NCBI GenBank assembly: GCA_964410065.1
Contig: CAYPFO010000008.1
Span: 22,392 to 86,391, forward strand
From: Serpens sp964410065
GTDB lineage: Bacteria > Pseudomonadota > Gammaproteobacteria > Pseudomonadales > Pseudomonadaceae
DNA length: 64,000 nt
Direction: 5' to 3'
Translations under genes and position numbers: made by a program
Shown here: piece after piece, positions 36,625 to 44,043 of the stretch
How positions within the stretch are numbered: position 1 is the stretch's first letter
Layout of the letters: each line of letters begins with the position of its first letter
Notes under the pieces: generated by a model
What the model was told of the DNA's origin: nothing
Seen by the model: only the letters and a program-made list of their open reading frames with translations
Databases searched by the model: none

Positions 36625-36679
36625 CCTTGAGTTCCTTTCTTCCGGGCAAACCAACGGCTAGCTACTTCTTGAGTCAGGG

Positions 36680-36952
36680 CTATCCCGCGTTGTGATTGGA
36701 CAAGTTTGTATGCGCCTCGTCGTACTCCGGGCTTGTTTGTCCGAAGTCAGGCATTACGTTTCCGCTGATTAACCACCACCGGTATTGGGGATATATGCCC
36801 GCCAGGGATTCTATTTCCTCAGTCGTCATACGCGCTTGTCCGCGCTTTACATTTTGCCAGCGCACATATTCTCGGCTGCCAGTCTTGGCCAGCTCTTTGA
36901 GTGATGTTCTTTCCAGCAATAGGAAAGCTCTATCGTTTAGCGATTCTGTCAT
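36680..36952 (-). CDS. Prophage repressor-type DNA-binding protein
   Basis: A 90-residue protein whose middle resembles a lambda-repressor-like helix-turn-helix (SREYVRWQNVKRGQARMTTEEIESLAGIY), followed by the tail YRWWLISGNVMPDFGQTSP found in phage regulators. It is transcribed away from the excisionase gene and faces three TGTGA-N3-TCACA operators. The ATG has little ribosome-site signal, perhaps a leaderless or weak start. It probably maintains lysogeny. Confidence 0.75.
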   Translation of the reverse strand: MTESLNDRAFLLLERTSLKELAKTGSREYVRWQNVKRGQARMTTEEIESLAGIYPQYRWWLISGNVMPDFGQTSPEYDEAHTNLSNHNAG

Positions 36953-36969
36953 TTAATAAATTCATCGTA

Positions 36970-37025
36970 TGTGATATTCACATTCCGTGTGGTTCGTGTA
37001 GTATTCACATTATGTGATGTTCACA
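36970..37025. promoter_or_regulatory. Three operator-like palindromes in the prophage switch region
   Basis: TGTGATATTCACA (36970-36982), TGTAGTATTCACA (36997-37009, degenerate) and TGTGATGTTCACA (37013-37025) share TGTGA-N3-TCACA symmetry. They lie in the gap between the repressor (start 36952) and the excisionase (start 37064). The three-site arrangement resembles other phage lysis-lysogeny switches. The spacer is too short for CRP/Vfr (N6). Confidence 0.75.
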
Positions 37026-37063
37026 CAACAAGCCTTAACGGCACTAATAGTGACGGATCGAAC

Positions 37064-37279
37064 ATGGAACTGGAAGTCCTCAACCCTCAGACCCTGATTA
37101 ACGCCCAACGTGATCTCGAAACCATAGACGCGTTCGCAGAGCGCAACGGCCTCGAATACGGCGTCGTCCGCGCCTGGGTCATGAAAGGGATGCTCCCGAC
37201 CATAAAGATTGGCAAGCGCCGCTTGGTCAATTCTGCACAGGTCCGCAACTGGCTGCTGGAACAGGAATGGGAGCAATGA
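37064..37279 (+). CDS. Excisionase-like helix-turn-helix protein
   Basis: A 71-residue protein from ATG 37064. The segment IDAFAERNGLEYGVVRAWVMKGMLPTIKIGKRRLVN is a MerR/excisionase-type winged helix-turn-helix in which KIGKRRLVN forms the wing. It is the first gene rightwards from the operators, as XisF is in Pf4, where it both activates phage genes and directs excision. The gene overlaps the next by four bases (ATGA). Confidence 0.75.
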   Translation: MELEVLNPQTLINAQRDLETIDAFAERNGLEYGVVRAWVMKGMLPTIKIGKRRLVNSAQVRNWLLEQEWEQ

Positions 37280-37722
37280 ACATGGTCAAGCTTTCCGCTG
37301 AAACCAAGCGTGCCGTTTTCCGCCTACTTGTTCGCGCTTCGTTGGCTCGCCATCAGTCTCGCGCGGTTGAGGCGTTGGGTACATCAATGGGCTTTGAGCT
37401 TGCCGCTGATTACCGCGCCGAAAACCGCCACCTTTTGGCTATGGCTCGCGATCTGGTTGAGAACGATCTGTTCGTTCAACTCCAGGTTCAGGGAAAGGAA
37501 ACCCGCAATGCTCCCACTCAAGTATCGGCAACTGCCGCATTCCGCCGACTGCAAGTGCTCTGTGTGCTGGGTCAAAGCAGCCTGTTATCCAGCCGTTCCA
37601 TGGCCCAAGGTCACGCCCTGTCCCGACTGCAAGCCCCGTGGGCCGCTCCTGAATGTGGACGGTCGATGGCTCTGCGAACCCCCAACGCTATGCGCCAAGC
37701 ACTCACCGTCCCGCCGTCCTGA
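37276..37722 (+). CDS. Prophage early protein, unknown (3' end uncertain)
   Basis: Starts at ATG 37276 overlapping the excisionase stop and opens MNMVKLSAETKRAVFRLLVR, followed by an Ala/Arg-rich helical part (to about 37510). Beyond about codon 78 the frame runs against another gene (37508-37825) for 215 bases and its codon use loses gene-like character. The true protein may end early, or a frameshift has removed its stop. No family recognised. Confidence 0.5.
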   Translation: MNMVKLSAETKRAVFRLLVRASLARHQSRAVEALGTSMGFELAADYRAENRHLLAMARDLVENDLFVQLQVQGKETRNAPTQVSATAAFRRLQVLCVLGQSSLLSSRSMAQGHALSRLQAPWAAPECGRSMALRTPNAMRQALTVPPS

Positions 37723-37825
37723 ACGCTATTGGAGCGTGTTTTACCAAAGCCCCCCAGCGACGAAGTACGTGCCATTTAACCGAGGAAACACCGATGAAAC
37801 TGCCCCCACGCCAGGACCAAATTGA
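37508..37825 (+). CDS. Cys-rich zinc-ribbon-like prophage protein
   Basis: A 105-residue protein from ATG 37508, preceded by AAAGGAAA at eight bases. Cys pairs CKCSVC, CPDC and CEPPTLC suggest one or two zinc-binding sites. It overlaps the preceding frame by 215 bases and the next gene by 32. Its gene-like codon pattern and Cys spacing make it more believable than the overlapping frame. Function unknown. Confidence 0.65.
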   Translation: MLPLKYRQLPHSADCKCSVCWVKAACYPAVPWPKVTPCPDCKPRGPLLNVDGRWLCEPPTLCAKHSPSRRPERYWSVFYQSPPATKYVPFNRGNTDETAPTPGPN

Positions 37826-38054
37826 AGACAAAGAGGTGCGCTTTTACGTAAGCGGACCCCTGAGCGTGAAGCTTGCGCTTCAAGAGGAAGCCGCCCGGCG
37901 TCGGCTGGACCTTTGGACCCTCGGCGGTGCCGTTCTGACCATGTGGGTTCAAGCCGGCTGCCCTGACGGACTCTCTAACCACTCCGCCTCTCCCTCATCC
38001 CCCGCCCCGTCGCCGTCGTCGTCGGTCGCAGGACCTAAGGGCCTGGACGCCTAA
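37794..38054 (+). CDS. Prophage early protein, unknown (86 residues)
   Basis: Begins MKLPPRQDQIEDKEVRFYVS after GAGGAAA. The first 60 residues (a beta stretch then a helix with VKLALQEEAARRRLD) look folded, like the small DNA-binding or regulatory proteins of Pf phages. The last 25 are Ser/Pro-rich and probably disordered. Position matches the small early genes before the ssDNA-binding gene of Pf4. Confidence 0.7.
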   Translation: MKLPPRQDQIEDKEVRFYVSGPLSVKLALQEEAARRRLDLWTLGGAVLTMWVQAGCPDGLSNHSASPSSPAPSPSSSVAGPKGLDA

Positions 38055-38395
38055 GCCGTGCAAGGGCGCGAAGCGGCGCAGCGGACCCTTGCACGGGTTA
38101 GGCGGGAAGGCACGGTCCGCCCGCGACCGCAGACGGCAAGGGGTGGGGGATGAGCCCCCCGCCCTTGAGCCAGAGACCGAGGAAGCGCTTTTGATCTAGG
38201 CGCCGGGACGGCAAGAGCGAAAGGGATCGTTACCCGGTAGGGACAAGACAAACAGCTTTACCGTTTGGCTTGGTGAGCGAAGCGAGTAGAGCCCGCCCCG
38301 TAAGGGGTCGCCAAACGGAATTTAAGAACAACGCCAAAGGCCACTACGCCAATGGAACCAACGCCCGAAGGGCAAACAAAGAAAGGAAGTTAGCT
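38055..38395 (+). other. Structured non-coding region of the prophage
   Basis: No gene, but several stable stems: 38056-38096 (11-bp perfect), 38137-38167 (about 11 bp, G-rich/C-rich), and a branched fold 38262-38319 closed by CCGTTTGGC/GCCAAACGG with an inner CCCC-GTAA-GGGG hairpin (38297-38308). It is more GC-rich than the rest of the phage. Filamentous phages keep their replication origins and packaging signal in such hairpin-rich intergenic DNA, so this is the best candidate; a structured RNA is an alternative. Confidence 0.6.
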
Positions 38396-38764
38396 ATGTC
38401 GTTCGCAATCCCACAAGCAACCTCAATTACCGCCCTGTTCGTGACCAAGACTGACCATTACACGAACAAAGACACCGGCGAAGTTCGCGCCAGTGTTCAA
38501 GCCCTGTCGCCGATCCCCCAAGGCGCGTTTGGCAATGCCAAGGGCTTTGAAATCACTGAATACAGCGCCGACGCCTCGGTTATCGATCAGATCGACCTGA
38601 GCAATGGCCCTGCTGTATTCAAGTTTGAATCGCAGATTCGCCCGATCACCAACCGCTTTGGTAAGACCACCAACACGCAGTTCCTGACCCGCATTCTGAT
38701 TGATCGCCCTGGTCATCAGCAGCCGCGTAATGAACAACCCAAGCAAGAGCCTGCCAAGGCTTAA
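38396..38764 (+). CDS. Phage single-stranded DNA-binding protein (gpV-like)
   Basis: A 122-residue protein (MSFAIPQATSITALFVTKTD...) that matches in position and style the helix-destabilising protein of Pf phages, with an OB-like beta-rich core to about residue 105 and a Gln/Lys/Pro-rich tail. It would coat the phage genome strand in the cell before export. AGGAAG precedes ATG 38396. Confidence 0.85.
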   Translation: MSFAIPQATSITALFVTKTDHYTNKDTGEVRASVQALSPIPQGAFGNAKGFEITEYSADASVIDQIDLSNGPAVFKFESQIRPITNRFGKTTNTQFLTRILIDRPGHQQPRNEQPKQEPAKA

Positions 38765-38780
38765 TCGGGAGGGCTAACGC

Positions 38781-39023
38781 ATGAAAGCGCCGCTCCGTGT
38801 TGCCTTTGGTTGGGTTCTTTACGTGGCCATATTCGCCGCAATAAACCCGATCACTGTTTTGTTGCTTGATGTCGTAGTGGATCAGCCGCTTTCGCTAACA
38901 ATACATGCGGCGCTGATTGCTATAGCCATTTTTGTTTTCTTCCACGTTGCGTTTCTGGATCGCTTTTGGCTCTGGTGTGATAAGGGGTCTTCCCGTCAAA
39001 AAAAAGCGAAAGTTGAACAATGA
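38781..39023 (+). CDS. Prophage membrane protein (80 residues)
   Basis: Two hydrophobic helices (about 10-32 and 38-60) with a basic tail (KKAKVEQ). Its place between the ssDNA-binding gene and the coat gene matches small Pf4 membrane proteins of unknown job, perhaps minor virion proteins or assembly factors. It overlaps the next gene by four bases. Confidence 0.75.
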   Translation: MKAPLRVAFGWVLYVAIFAAINPITVLLLDVVVDQPLSLTIHAALIAIAIFVFFHVAFLDRFWLWCDKGSSRQKKAKVEQ

Positions 39024-39232
39024 ATTTCATTGCCTGTGAAGGGAATTGGACTGTTACCAACGGCGTTCCCGCCTGCGATGGCTCGTTGGTTTCGTTCACA
39101 GGTATTGAGATGCGCGAGGAATTACACCTAAATCCCGCGCTAACCATTGAGGAAGCTGACCACTTGTTGTGGGCAACCGTTGGTTTGTTCGTAACCGTGT
39201 TTGGTTTTCTCATTTTAAAGAAAGTCCTATAA
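39020..39232 (+). CDS. Prophage small membrane protein (70 residues)
   Basis: An N-terminal extracytoplasmic part with two Cys (IACEGNW and PACDG) and a C-terminal membrane helix (LLWATVGLFVTVFGFLILKK). Likely a minor coat or assembly protein by position. The ATGA overlap shows co-translation with the previous gene. Confidence 0.7.
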   Translation: MNFIACEGNWTVTNGVPACDGSLVSFTGIEMREELHLNPALTIEEADHLLWATVGLFVTVFGFLILKKVL

Positions 39233-39243
39233 GGGGTAATCCT

Positions 39244-39456
39244 ATGAAAAGCATGAATATCGTTAAGAAGTTTGGCCGTAAGCTGGCCGCTGGTGGTGCC
39301 GTTATGCTCGCCGGCACTCAAATGGCCCTGGCCGATACCGCAGCCGCCACAACCGCTATGGAAGCGACCAAGGGCAATATCGAGATTGTTGGCTGGGCGG
39401 CCTTTGGCCTCGTCATTGCCGCTGCTGCGTTCAAGTATATGCGCCGCGCGGTGTAA
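39244..39456 (+). CDS. Major coat protein of the filamentous phage (pVIII/CoaB-like)
   Basis: A 70-residue precursor with a signal peptide of about 30 residues (ending QMALA) and a mature coat of about 40. The coat has an acidic start (DTAAATTAMEATKGN), a hydrophobic core (IVGWAAFGLVIAAAAF) and a basic end (KYMRRAV) that would touch DNA. This is the standard layout of inovirus coat subunits. It is followed by a strong terminator. Confidence 0.93.
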   Translation: MKSMNIVKKFGRKLAAGGAVMLAGTQMALADTAAATTAMEATKGNIEIVGWAAFGLVIAAAAFKYMRRAV

Positions 39457-39510
39457 CCCACTGCTGCCGGTTGTTGGCGAGTCCCGCTAACCAACTCGCT
39501 AACAACTAGC

Positions 39511-39541
39511 AGCCCGCCCCGTTAATACGGGGCTTTTTTTT
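39511..39541 (+). terminator. Central terminator after the coat gene
   Basis: Stem CCCCGT/ACGGGG with a short loop, then GC and eight Ts. In filamentous phages a terminator at this spot keeps coat transcripts abundant relative to downstream minor-protein genes. Confidence 0.92.
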
Positions 39542-39561
39542 GAACACACAAGGGCCGCCCA

Positions 39562-39642
39562 ATGGTTACGTTTGATCCCAATGTTTATTACTTGTTGGTA
39601 AGCGCTCTGGCATTTGCTGTTCTTCTTTTTGGGCGGGTTTGA
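39562..39642 (+). CDS. 26-residue hydrophobic phage peptide
   Basis: ATG 39562 to TGA 39642 encodes MVTFDPNVYYLLVSALAFAV and six more residues, a single membrane helix. AAGGG lies just upstream and the stop overlaps the spacing to the next start (TGATATG). Size and place fit the tiny minor virion proteins (pVII/pIX class) of inoviruses. Confidence 0.7.
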   Translation: MVTFDPNVYYLLVSALAFAVLLFGRV

Positions 39643-39643
39643 T

Positions 39644-41062
39644 ATGAAGCTGATTATTCGTGTCGCTTTGTTATTCGCAGCGTTGTCCGGGCAGATGGCG
39701 GTTGCCGAGGATTATTGGTGGGGTTACAGAGATGCTCGCTACCCTTCAGCGGATGCTGCCTGTAGTGCGCATCTGCAATATATGCGAGAGAACCATGGGT
39801 CTGGTTATGTGTCGTACAGGGTGCAGCTCAACCCCCAGGGGTCAAGTGGGCAGTGCACCTTGCTTAACGTAAATGGAGCCAGCATGGGCTCCATGAATAT
39901 TGGGCGCTCTGGTGATTCCTGTCCTGCTGGGCATACCTTTAATATGACCACTGGCGCCTGTGATGCGCCTGAGCCTGGAGAGTGTGAGGCCGCTACCGGC
40001 ATCACCTACCACCAGCAAAAGATTGCCGACATTCTGCCGGGTGGCGGTTTTGGCAATCGCACGCCTACGCCAGACGAGGTGTGTACAGGTGGTTGCGCCT
40101 ATGGCCTGCCGGCCAAAGAGGGTCATTCATTCCGCTTTGTAAGCGGCAACCCTGCTGGTGCTTGGCAAAATTATTCATACCGTGGCACGGGTAAATCTTG
40201 CACGGCGGGCGTAACGCCCGATCTCGTCCCGCCCATGCCGCTTACGCCCAGCTCTGACAAGTCCAGCGAGTGCACCAATAAGGTCATGGACGCGGAAGGT
40301 CGGCAGTCCTATTCCTGCACCACGGCGGATAGCTACACCGATCCCGGAGCCATGGATTGCGGTGAGATAAAAGGCGAATTTCAGTGCCTGGCTAAATCTC
40401 CTGCCCCCAAGCAAACCAATAACACCGTCAAAACTGACGTTGTAGAAACTCCTGGCGATGATGGCTCCAAGCAAGTCGAAACCACCACTACGACCACGAC
40501 CACCACTTGCACGGGTGTAGGGGCGTGCCAAACGACGACCACCACGAATGTTAACAACTCTCATGTAAAGGGCGACGGTTCGGTTGGCTCAGAATCCAAC
40601 ACCTGCACCGGGCCGGGTTGTAAGGATGGTGACGGCCAGGATCAGGAAGAACGTAAAGAGGAAGAGAAAGAAGAATCCAGCGTTTCCGGTGGGGATCAAT
40701 GCGAGGCCCCTCCGGTTTGTGAGGGCGACCCCCTTCAGTGTGAATTAATCAGGCAACAGCACAAAACCCGTTGCGATGCCGAAAATCTCAATGATTTCAC
40801 TAAAGTGAAAAGCGATCTTGAAAGCCGCGTCCAGGGCGATGAATTCAAGTTGACCAAAACCGAGATTGATATTCCGTCGTTTATCACTCAAGGCACGCGC
40901 TTTTTACCGTCCAATACATGCCCGCAACCTGAAATAGCCAGCACAAGCGGCGGTCAAGTTGCGTTCAGTTATGAACCTATGTGTCGCCTGGCTTCTGGCA
41001 TTAGCCCGCTGGTGATTATTGCCGCCTCGCTTGCGGCCGCTCTGTTCATTTTTCGTGATTGA
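39644..41062 (+). CDS. Adsorption/minor coat protein (pIII/CoaA-like, TspB-related)
   Basis: A 472-residue secreted protein: signal peptide (about 1-20, ending AVA), Cys-rich domains, a Thr-rich stretch (ETTTTTTTTTCTG), an Asp/Glu/Lys-rich linker (about 330-350) and a C-terminal membrane anchor (ISPLVIIAASLAAALFIFRD). This is the layout of inovirus receptor-binding proteins and of TspB-type proteins. It would bind the pilus of the host cell and end the virion. Confidence 0.88.
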   Translation: MKLIIRVALLFAALSGQMAVAEDYWWGYRDARYPSADAACSAHLQYMRENHGSGYVSYRVQLNPQGSSGQCTLLNVNGASMGSMNIGRSGDSCPAGHTFNMTTGACDAPEPGECEAATGITYHQQKIADILPGGGFGNRTPTPDEVCTGGCAYGLPAKEGHSFRFVSGNPAGAWQNYSYRGTGKSCTAGVTPDLVPPMPLTPSSDKSSECTNKVMDAEGRQSYSCTTADSYTDPGAMDCGEIKGEFQCLAKSPAPKQTNNTVKTDVVETPGDDGSKQVETTTTTTTTTCTGVGACQTTTTTNVNNSHVKGDGSVGSESNTCTGPGCKDGDGQDQEERKEEEKEESSVSGGDQCEAPPVCEGDPLQCELIRQQHKTRCDAENLNDFTKVKSDLESRVQGDEFKLTKTEIDIPSFITQGTRFLPSNTCPQPEIASTSGGQVAFSYEPMCRLASGISPLVIIAASLAAALFIFRD

Positions 41063-41074
41063 TAGGGGGTTCGT

Positions 41075-41395
41075 ATGTGGTACGTGTATATCTTTGAATT
41101 TATCCTTCTAGTCGGCGCCCCACTCGTTAAGTCGTTGCTTAAGGTGATTGGCATTGGTGCCGTTTCGTATGTCGGCATCAATCTAATTTTGGATCAGGCT
41201 ACGCAGTACATTATTACCAATGCGGGAAACATCGGTCAGGCTGTCCAGATGCTCCTGGGCATGGCGTCCTTTGACGTGGCCATTAATATTTATCTTTCGG
41301 CTATTACCACCAAACTTGTCTTTAAGGGCATGGACAAAGTTACCGGCAAGCTTACCGAGCTGCGCCGTACTGGTTCCGGTTCGCTTGAGGCTTAA
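41075..41395 (+). CDS. Minor virion protein (pVI-like)
   Basis: A 106-residue membrane protein with hydrophobic helices at about 3-20, 24-42 and 68-88, ending in a basic tail. Its size and position between the adsorption protein and Zot match the small pVI-class protein (DUF2523 family) of Pf phages. It would cap the virion together with the adsorption protein. Confidence 0.85.
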   Translation: MWYVYIFEFILLVGAPLVKSLLKVIGIGAVSYVGINLILDQATQYIITNAGNIGQAVQMLLGMASFDVAINIYLSAITTKLVFKGMDKVTGKLTELRRTGSGSLEA

Positions 41396-41406
41396 CGGGG
41401 GCTGTT

Positions 41407-42696
41407 ATGTCAGATGCAACTTTAACGGTTCGCACCGGCTTACAAGGCAACGGTAAAACGCTGAACACCATTAAGGAGGTGGATGCATACGCCCATAAAG
41501 CACAGCGCCCTGTTTATTTTCACAATATCACTGACCTTAAACCCGAACTCCTCAAGGCCAACTGGTTTGAGTTTGAAGAACCGCACAAGTGGTTTGAACT
41601 TCCTAATGATTCGGTGATTGTTGTCGATGAAGCGCAAGGCTGGTTCGGTGTACGCGATCCTAGGTCGGCAGTTCCTCCGCATATTTCTAACTTTGAAATC
41701 ATGCGTAAAAAGGGTCATGAGGTGCATTTAATCACTCAAGACCCTCGTTTTATCGATGTTCATGCACGCCGCTTGTGCGGCAAGCACGTTCACTACCGCC
41801 GTGTTTTTGGCTCGTCCAAGGTGGCTCGCTATGAATACAACGGGGTTTTTGCCGATGTTGAAAAGATCAGCTCCAGCAAAGACGTTGATAAAAGCTATAT
41901 CACGCTTGATAAAAAATTCTTTGGTGTTTACAGCAGTGCGCAAGCTGAGCATCACTTTAAGTTCAAGCCCACCCGCAAGGCTTTGATTTTCGCAATTGCC
42001 CTGGTCTTCGTTGTGGCCTTCGTGGCCCGCGCTGGCATGCTTGTTTTTGGCGATAAATCTGCGGATTCTGTTTCTGGCGATACCCCTCCAGCTGCTTCGT
42101 CTTCTGGCTCCCTTGTCTCTGATATGTCGCGCTCATTGCTGGGTGCTATGGGCGGCGGCGCTGTCCAGCCCGGTCCAGGTAAAACACGGGGGCAGTATGT
42201 AGAGGAACGCTTGCCAAGGATGCCTAATATCCCTTCCTCGGCGCCGATCTATGATGGTTTAACTGCGCCGGTGTCCTTCCCGCGGCTGTACTGCGTGGCC
42301 AGCCGCGACCTTGACCTGTACGCCCGCAACCAACAAGACATGCCCACGAGGATCGTTAACGGCAATCCCACGGTGTGCCAGTGCTACACCCAGCAGGCCA
42401 CACGCGTCGATACAGAATTCTCATTCTGTATGGCAGCCGTAAAGCGGGGCTTCTTCGATCCAACTATCCCGGATCGCTCCCAGCGCTCACAGGATCAGTT
42501 ATCCGGCTTAAATCAAGCTCAAACCGGCTCATATCAGGCTCATTCCCCTGCTGTGCCGTCTGGCCCTGTTGTGGTCGGCCTGCCGGATGCTCGCGCTGAT
42601 GTTCTTCAAGCAAGCCCGGCTCCGGGTGTGGCGTTTTTGCAGCGGGAGCGAGGCACGAGCCCCGCGCAAAACGCCCACCCGCTGACGTCCCTGTAG
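41407..42696 (+). CDS. zot: Zot-family assembly ATPase (pI-like)
   Basis: A 429-residue inner-membrane ATPase that drives phage extrusion. The Walker A motif is GLQGNGKT (about residues 11-18), Walker B is VIVVDEAQGWF (about 72), and a membrane helix follows at about 198-218 (IFAIALVFVVAFVARAGML), leaving a periplasmic C-terminal part. Pf phages have the same gene at this place. Confidence 0.95.
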   Translation: MSDATLTVRTGLQGNGKTLNTIKEVDAYAHKAQRPVYFHNITDLKPELLKANWFEFEEPHKWFELPNDSVIVVDEAQGWFGVRDPRSAVPPHISNFEIMRKKGHEVHLITQDPRFIDVHARRLCGKHVHYRRVFGSSKVARYEYNGVFADVEKISSSKDVDKSYITLDKKFFGVYSSAQAEHHFKFKPTRKALIFAIALVFVVAFVARAGMLVFGDKSADSVSGDTPPAASSSGSLVSDMSRSLLGAMGGGAVQPGPGKTRGQYVEERLPRMPNIPSSAPIYDGLTAPVSFPRLYCVASRDLDLYARNQQDMPTRIVNGNPTVCQCYTQQATRVDTEFSFCMAAVKRGFFDPTIPDRSQRSQDQLSGLNQAQTGSYQAHSPAVPSGPVVVGLPDARADVLQASPAPGVAFLQRERGTSPAQNAHPLTSL

Positions 42697-42750
42697 CACG
42701 TCAATAAAAAGAATTAGACGAATGTCGTTTCGTACCAATAAGGATCAGTA

Positions 42751-44043
42751 ATGAAAAAGGCAGTTGATCAGATTCGCGCTGAGTACACTGAGGAAGGCGG
42801 GATCGTTGAAGGTGGTAACGGTCGGGTCTTTTTTGATAACCGCTTGGCGAAGTTCACCGACCTTTCAGGGGTCAGGCTGCTGCATTGCGGCGTTGATACG
42901 GTTCGCCAGCACTACCGGGGCCGACTACGTGGCGACGTGCTCGCTCTGACTGATTCCAATCCGGGGCTGGTCCAGTTCGCGGGACAGGACTGGCACTTTG
43001 GCCGTATTGGCCGCGACAGCGGTTATCAGTACCGCCTGCAAAATGCCGACCTCGGGTTGATCCTGCTGTTCAAAAACTTCAACGTGCGCGCTGAGTCGCA
43101 CGGTCCGCATCTGAAAATCGAGGTTTCCCCTCATGCCATTGACCAGCGTTCGCCCGAGTCCTTGCAGGCGCTCATGGATGAATGCGCTTCGGCCATTCTG
43201 GATAGCATGGAGCGCTCCCAGTGCGCGGTGCATATCGCCCTGGACGTGCAAGGCTGGGAACCCCCGTCCGACATGGTGGCCCGCCTGCACTGCAAGGCGA
43301 CTCGTCAACGCCGCCTCGATGGCGTTACCTCGTTTGAGTACGCCGACCATTCCGCTGTCTACTCCCGTGGTCAGTCCTTCCTGTGGGGCTCTGCCGGTGC
43401 CTGCCAGTTGGCGATTTACAATAAGACGCTGCAAGCCAAAGCTATCGACAAACTCGACTACTGGGAACGCGTGTGGCGTCGCTGCGATTCCTTCGACCTT
43501 AACGATGCCGCCAACTACAACCCGGAACAGCCCGTCTGGCGTATCGAGCTTCGTTACCATCACAGCGTGGTTCAGCAGTTCTCTGAGGGTTCGTGCAATG
43601 CCGTGACGGGCGAATGCCTCAACACCGATAGTTACAGCGCCTTGGCTCCGCACCTCGAAGGATTGTGGCGCTACGGCTTCCGCAACTTCGCGCTGTTGTC
43701 CCGCCCTGGCGTGTTCGATGCCGCCTGGACGTTGTTTCGTGAGGATGCGCGCATTGACCTGGGCGTTGATTCGCTGGTCGATGAAACGGAATACCGCCGC
43801 CACTACAAAACCGCTCGGGGATTTTCCGGCAAAAATATCGACCTCATGGTGGGAAACTTAATCAGCCTGCTGGCTCGTCAGGGGGTGGGCGCAAAAAAGG
43901 GTTTTGAGGCTGTTAAACAGCTCCCCTGCTGGGAAGTGATTCGCGAGTATTACGCCGGTAAGGACATGACCGAGCGCGACGTTTACAAGCAATTTAAGGA
44001 GCGGTTGCAAGAACGCGTGGTGCGTTATGGGAGGGCTGTCTAA
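42751..44043 (+). CDS. Phage replication initiation protein (rolling circle, pII-like)
   Basis: A 430-residue protein in the position of the Pf replication initiator. It has a catalytic-type region around WRIELRYHHSVVQQ (residues about 265-280) and family segments near the N-terminus (VRLLHCGVDTVRQHYRG) of the phage X / CRI-type initiators. It would nick the plus origin and start rolling-circle replication. Its last base overlaps the integrase start. Confidence 0.9.
   Translation: MKKAVDQIRAEYTEEGGIVEGGNGRVFFDNRLAKFTDLSGVRLLHCGVDTVRQHYRGRLRGDVLALTDSNPGLVQFAGQDWHFGRIGRDSGYQYRLQNADLGLILLFKNFNVRAESHGPHLKIEVSPHAIDQRSPESLQALMDECASAILDSMERSQCAVHIALDVQGWEPPSDMVARLHCKATRQRRLDGVTSFEYADHSAVYSRGQSFLWGSAGACQLAIYNKTLQAKAIDKLDYWERVWRRCDSFDLNDAANYNPEQPVWRIELRYHHSVVQQFSEGSCNAVTGECLNTDSYSALAPHLEGLWRYGFRNFALLSRPGVFDAAWTLFREDARIDLGVDSLVDETEYRRHYKTARGFSGKNIDLMVGNLISLLARQGVGAKKGFEAVKQLPCWEVIREYYAGKDMTERDVYKQFKERLQERVVRYGRAV

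Noticed and set aside
36970..37025. TGTGA...TCACA sites as Vfr/CRP boxes
   Set aside because: The spacer is three bases rather than six, and the triple array lies between phage regulatory genes, so a phage repressor is the better explanation.
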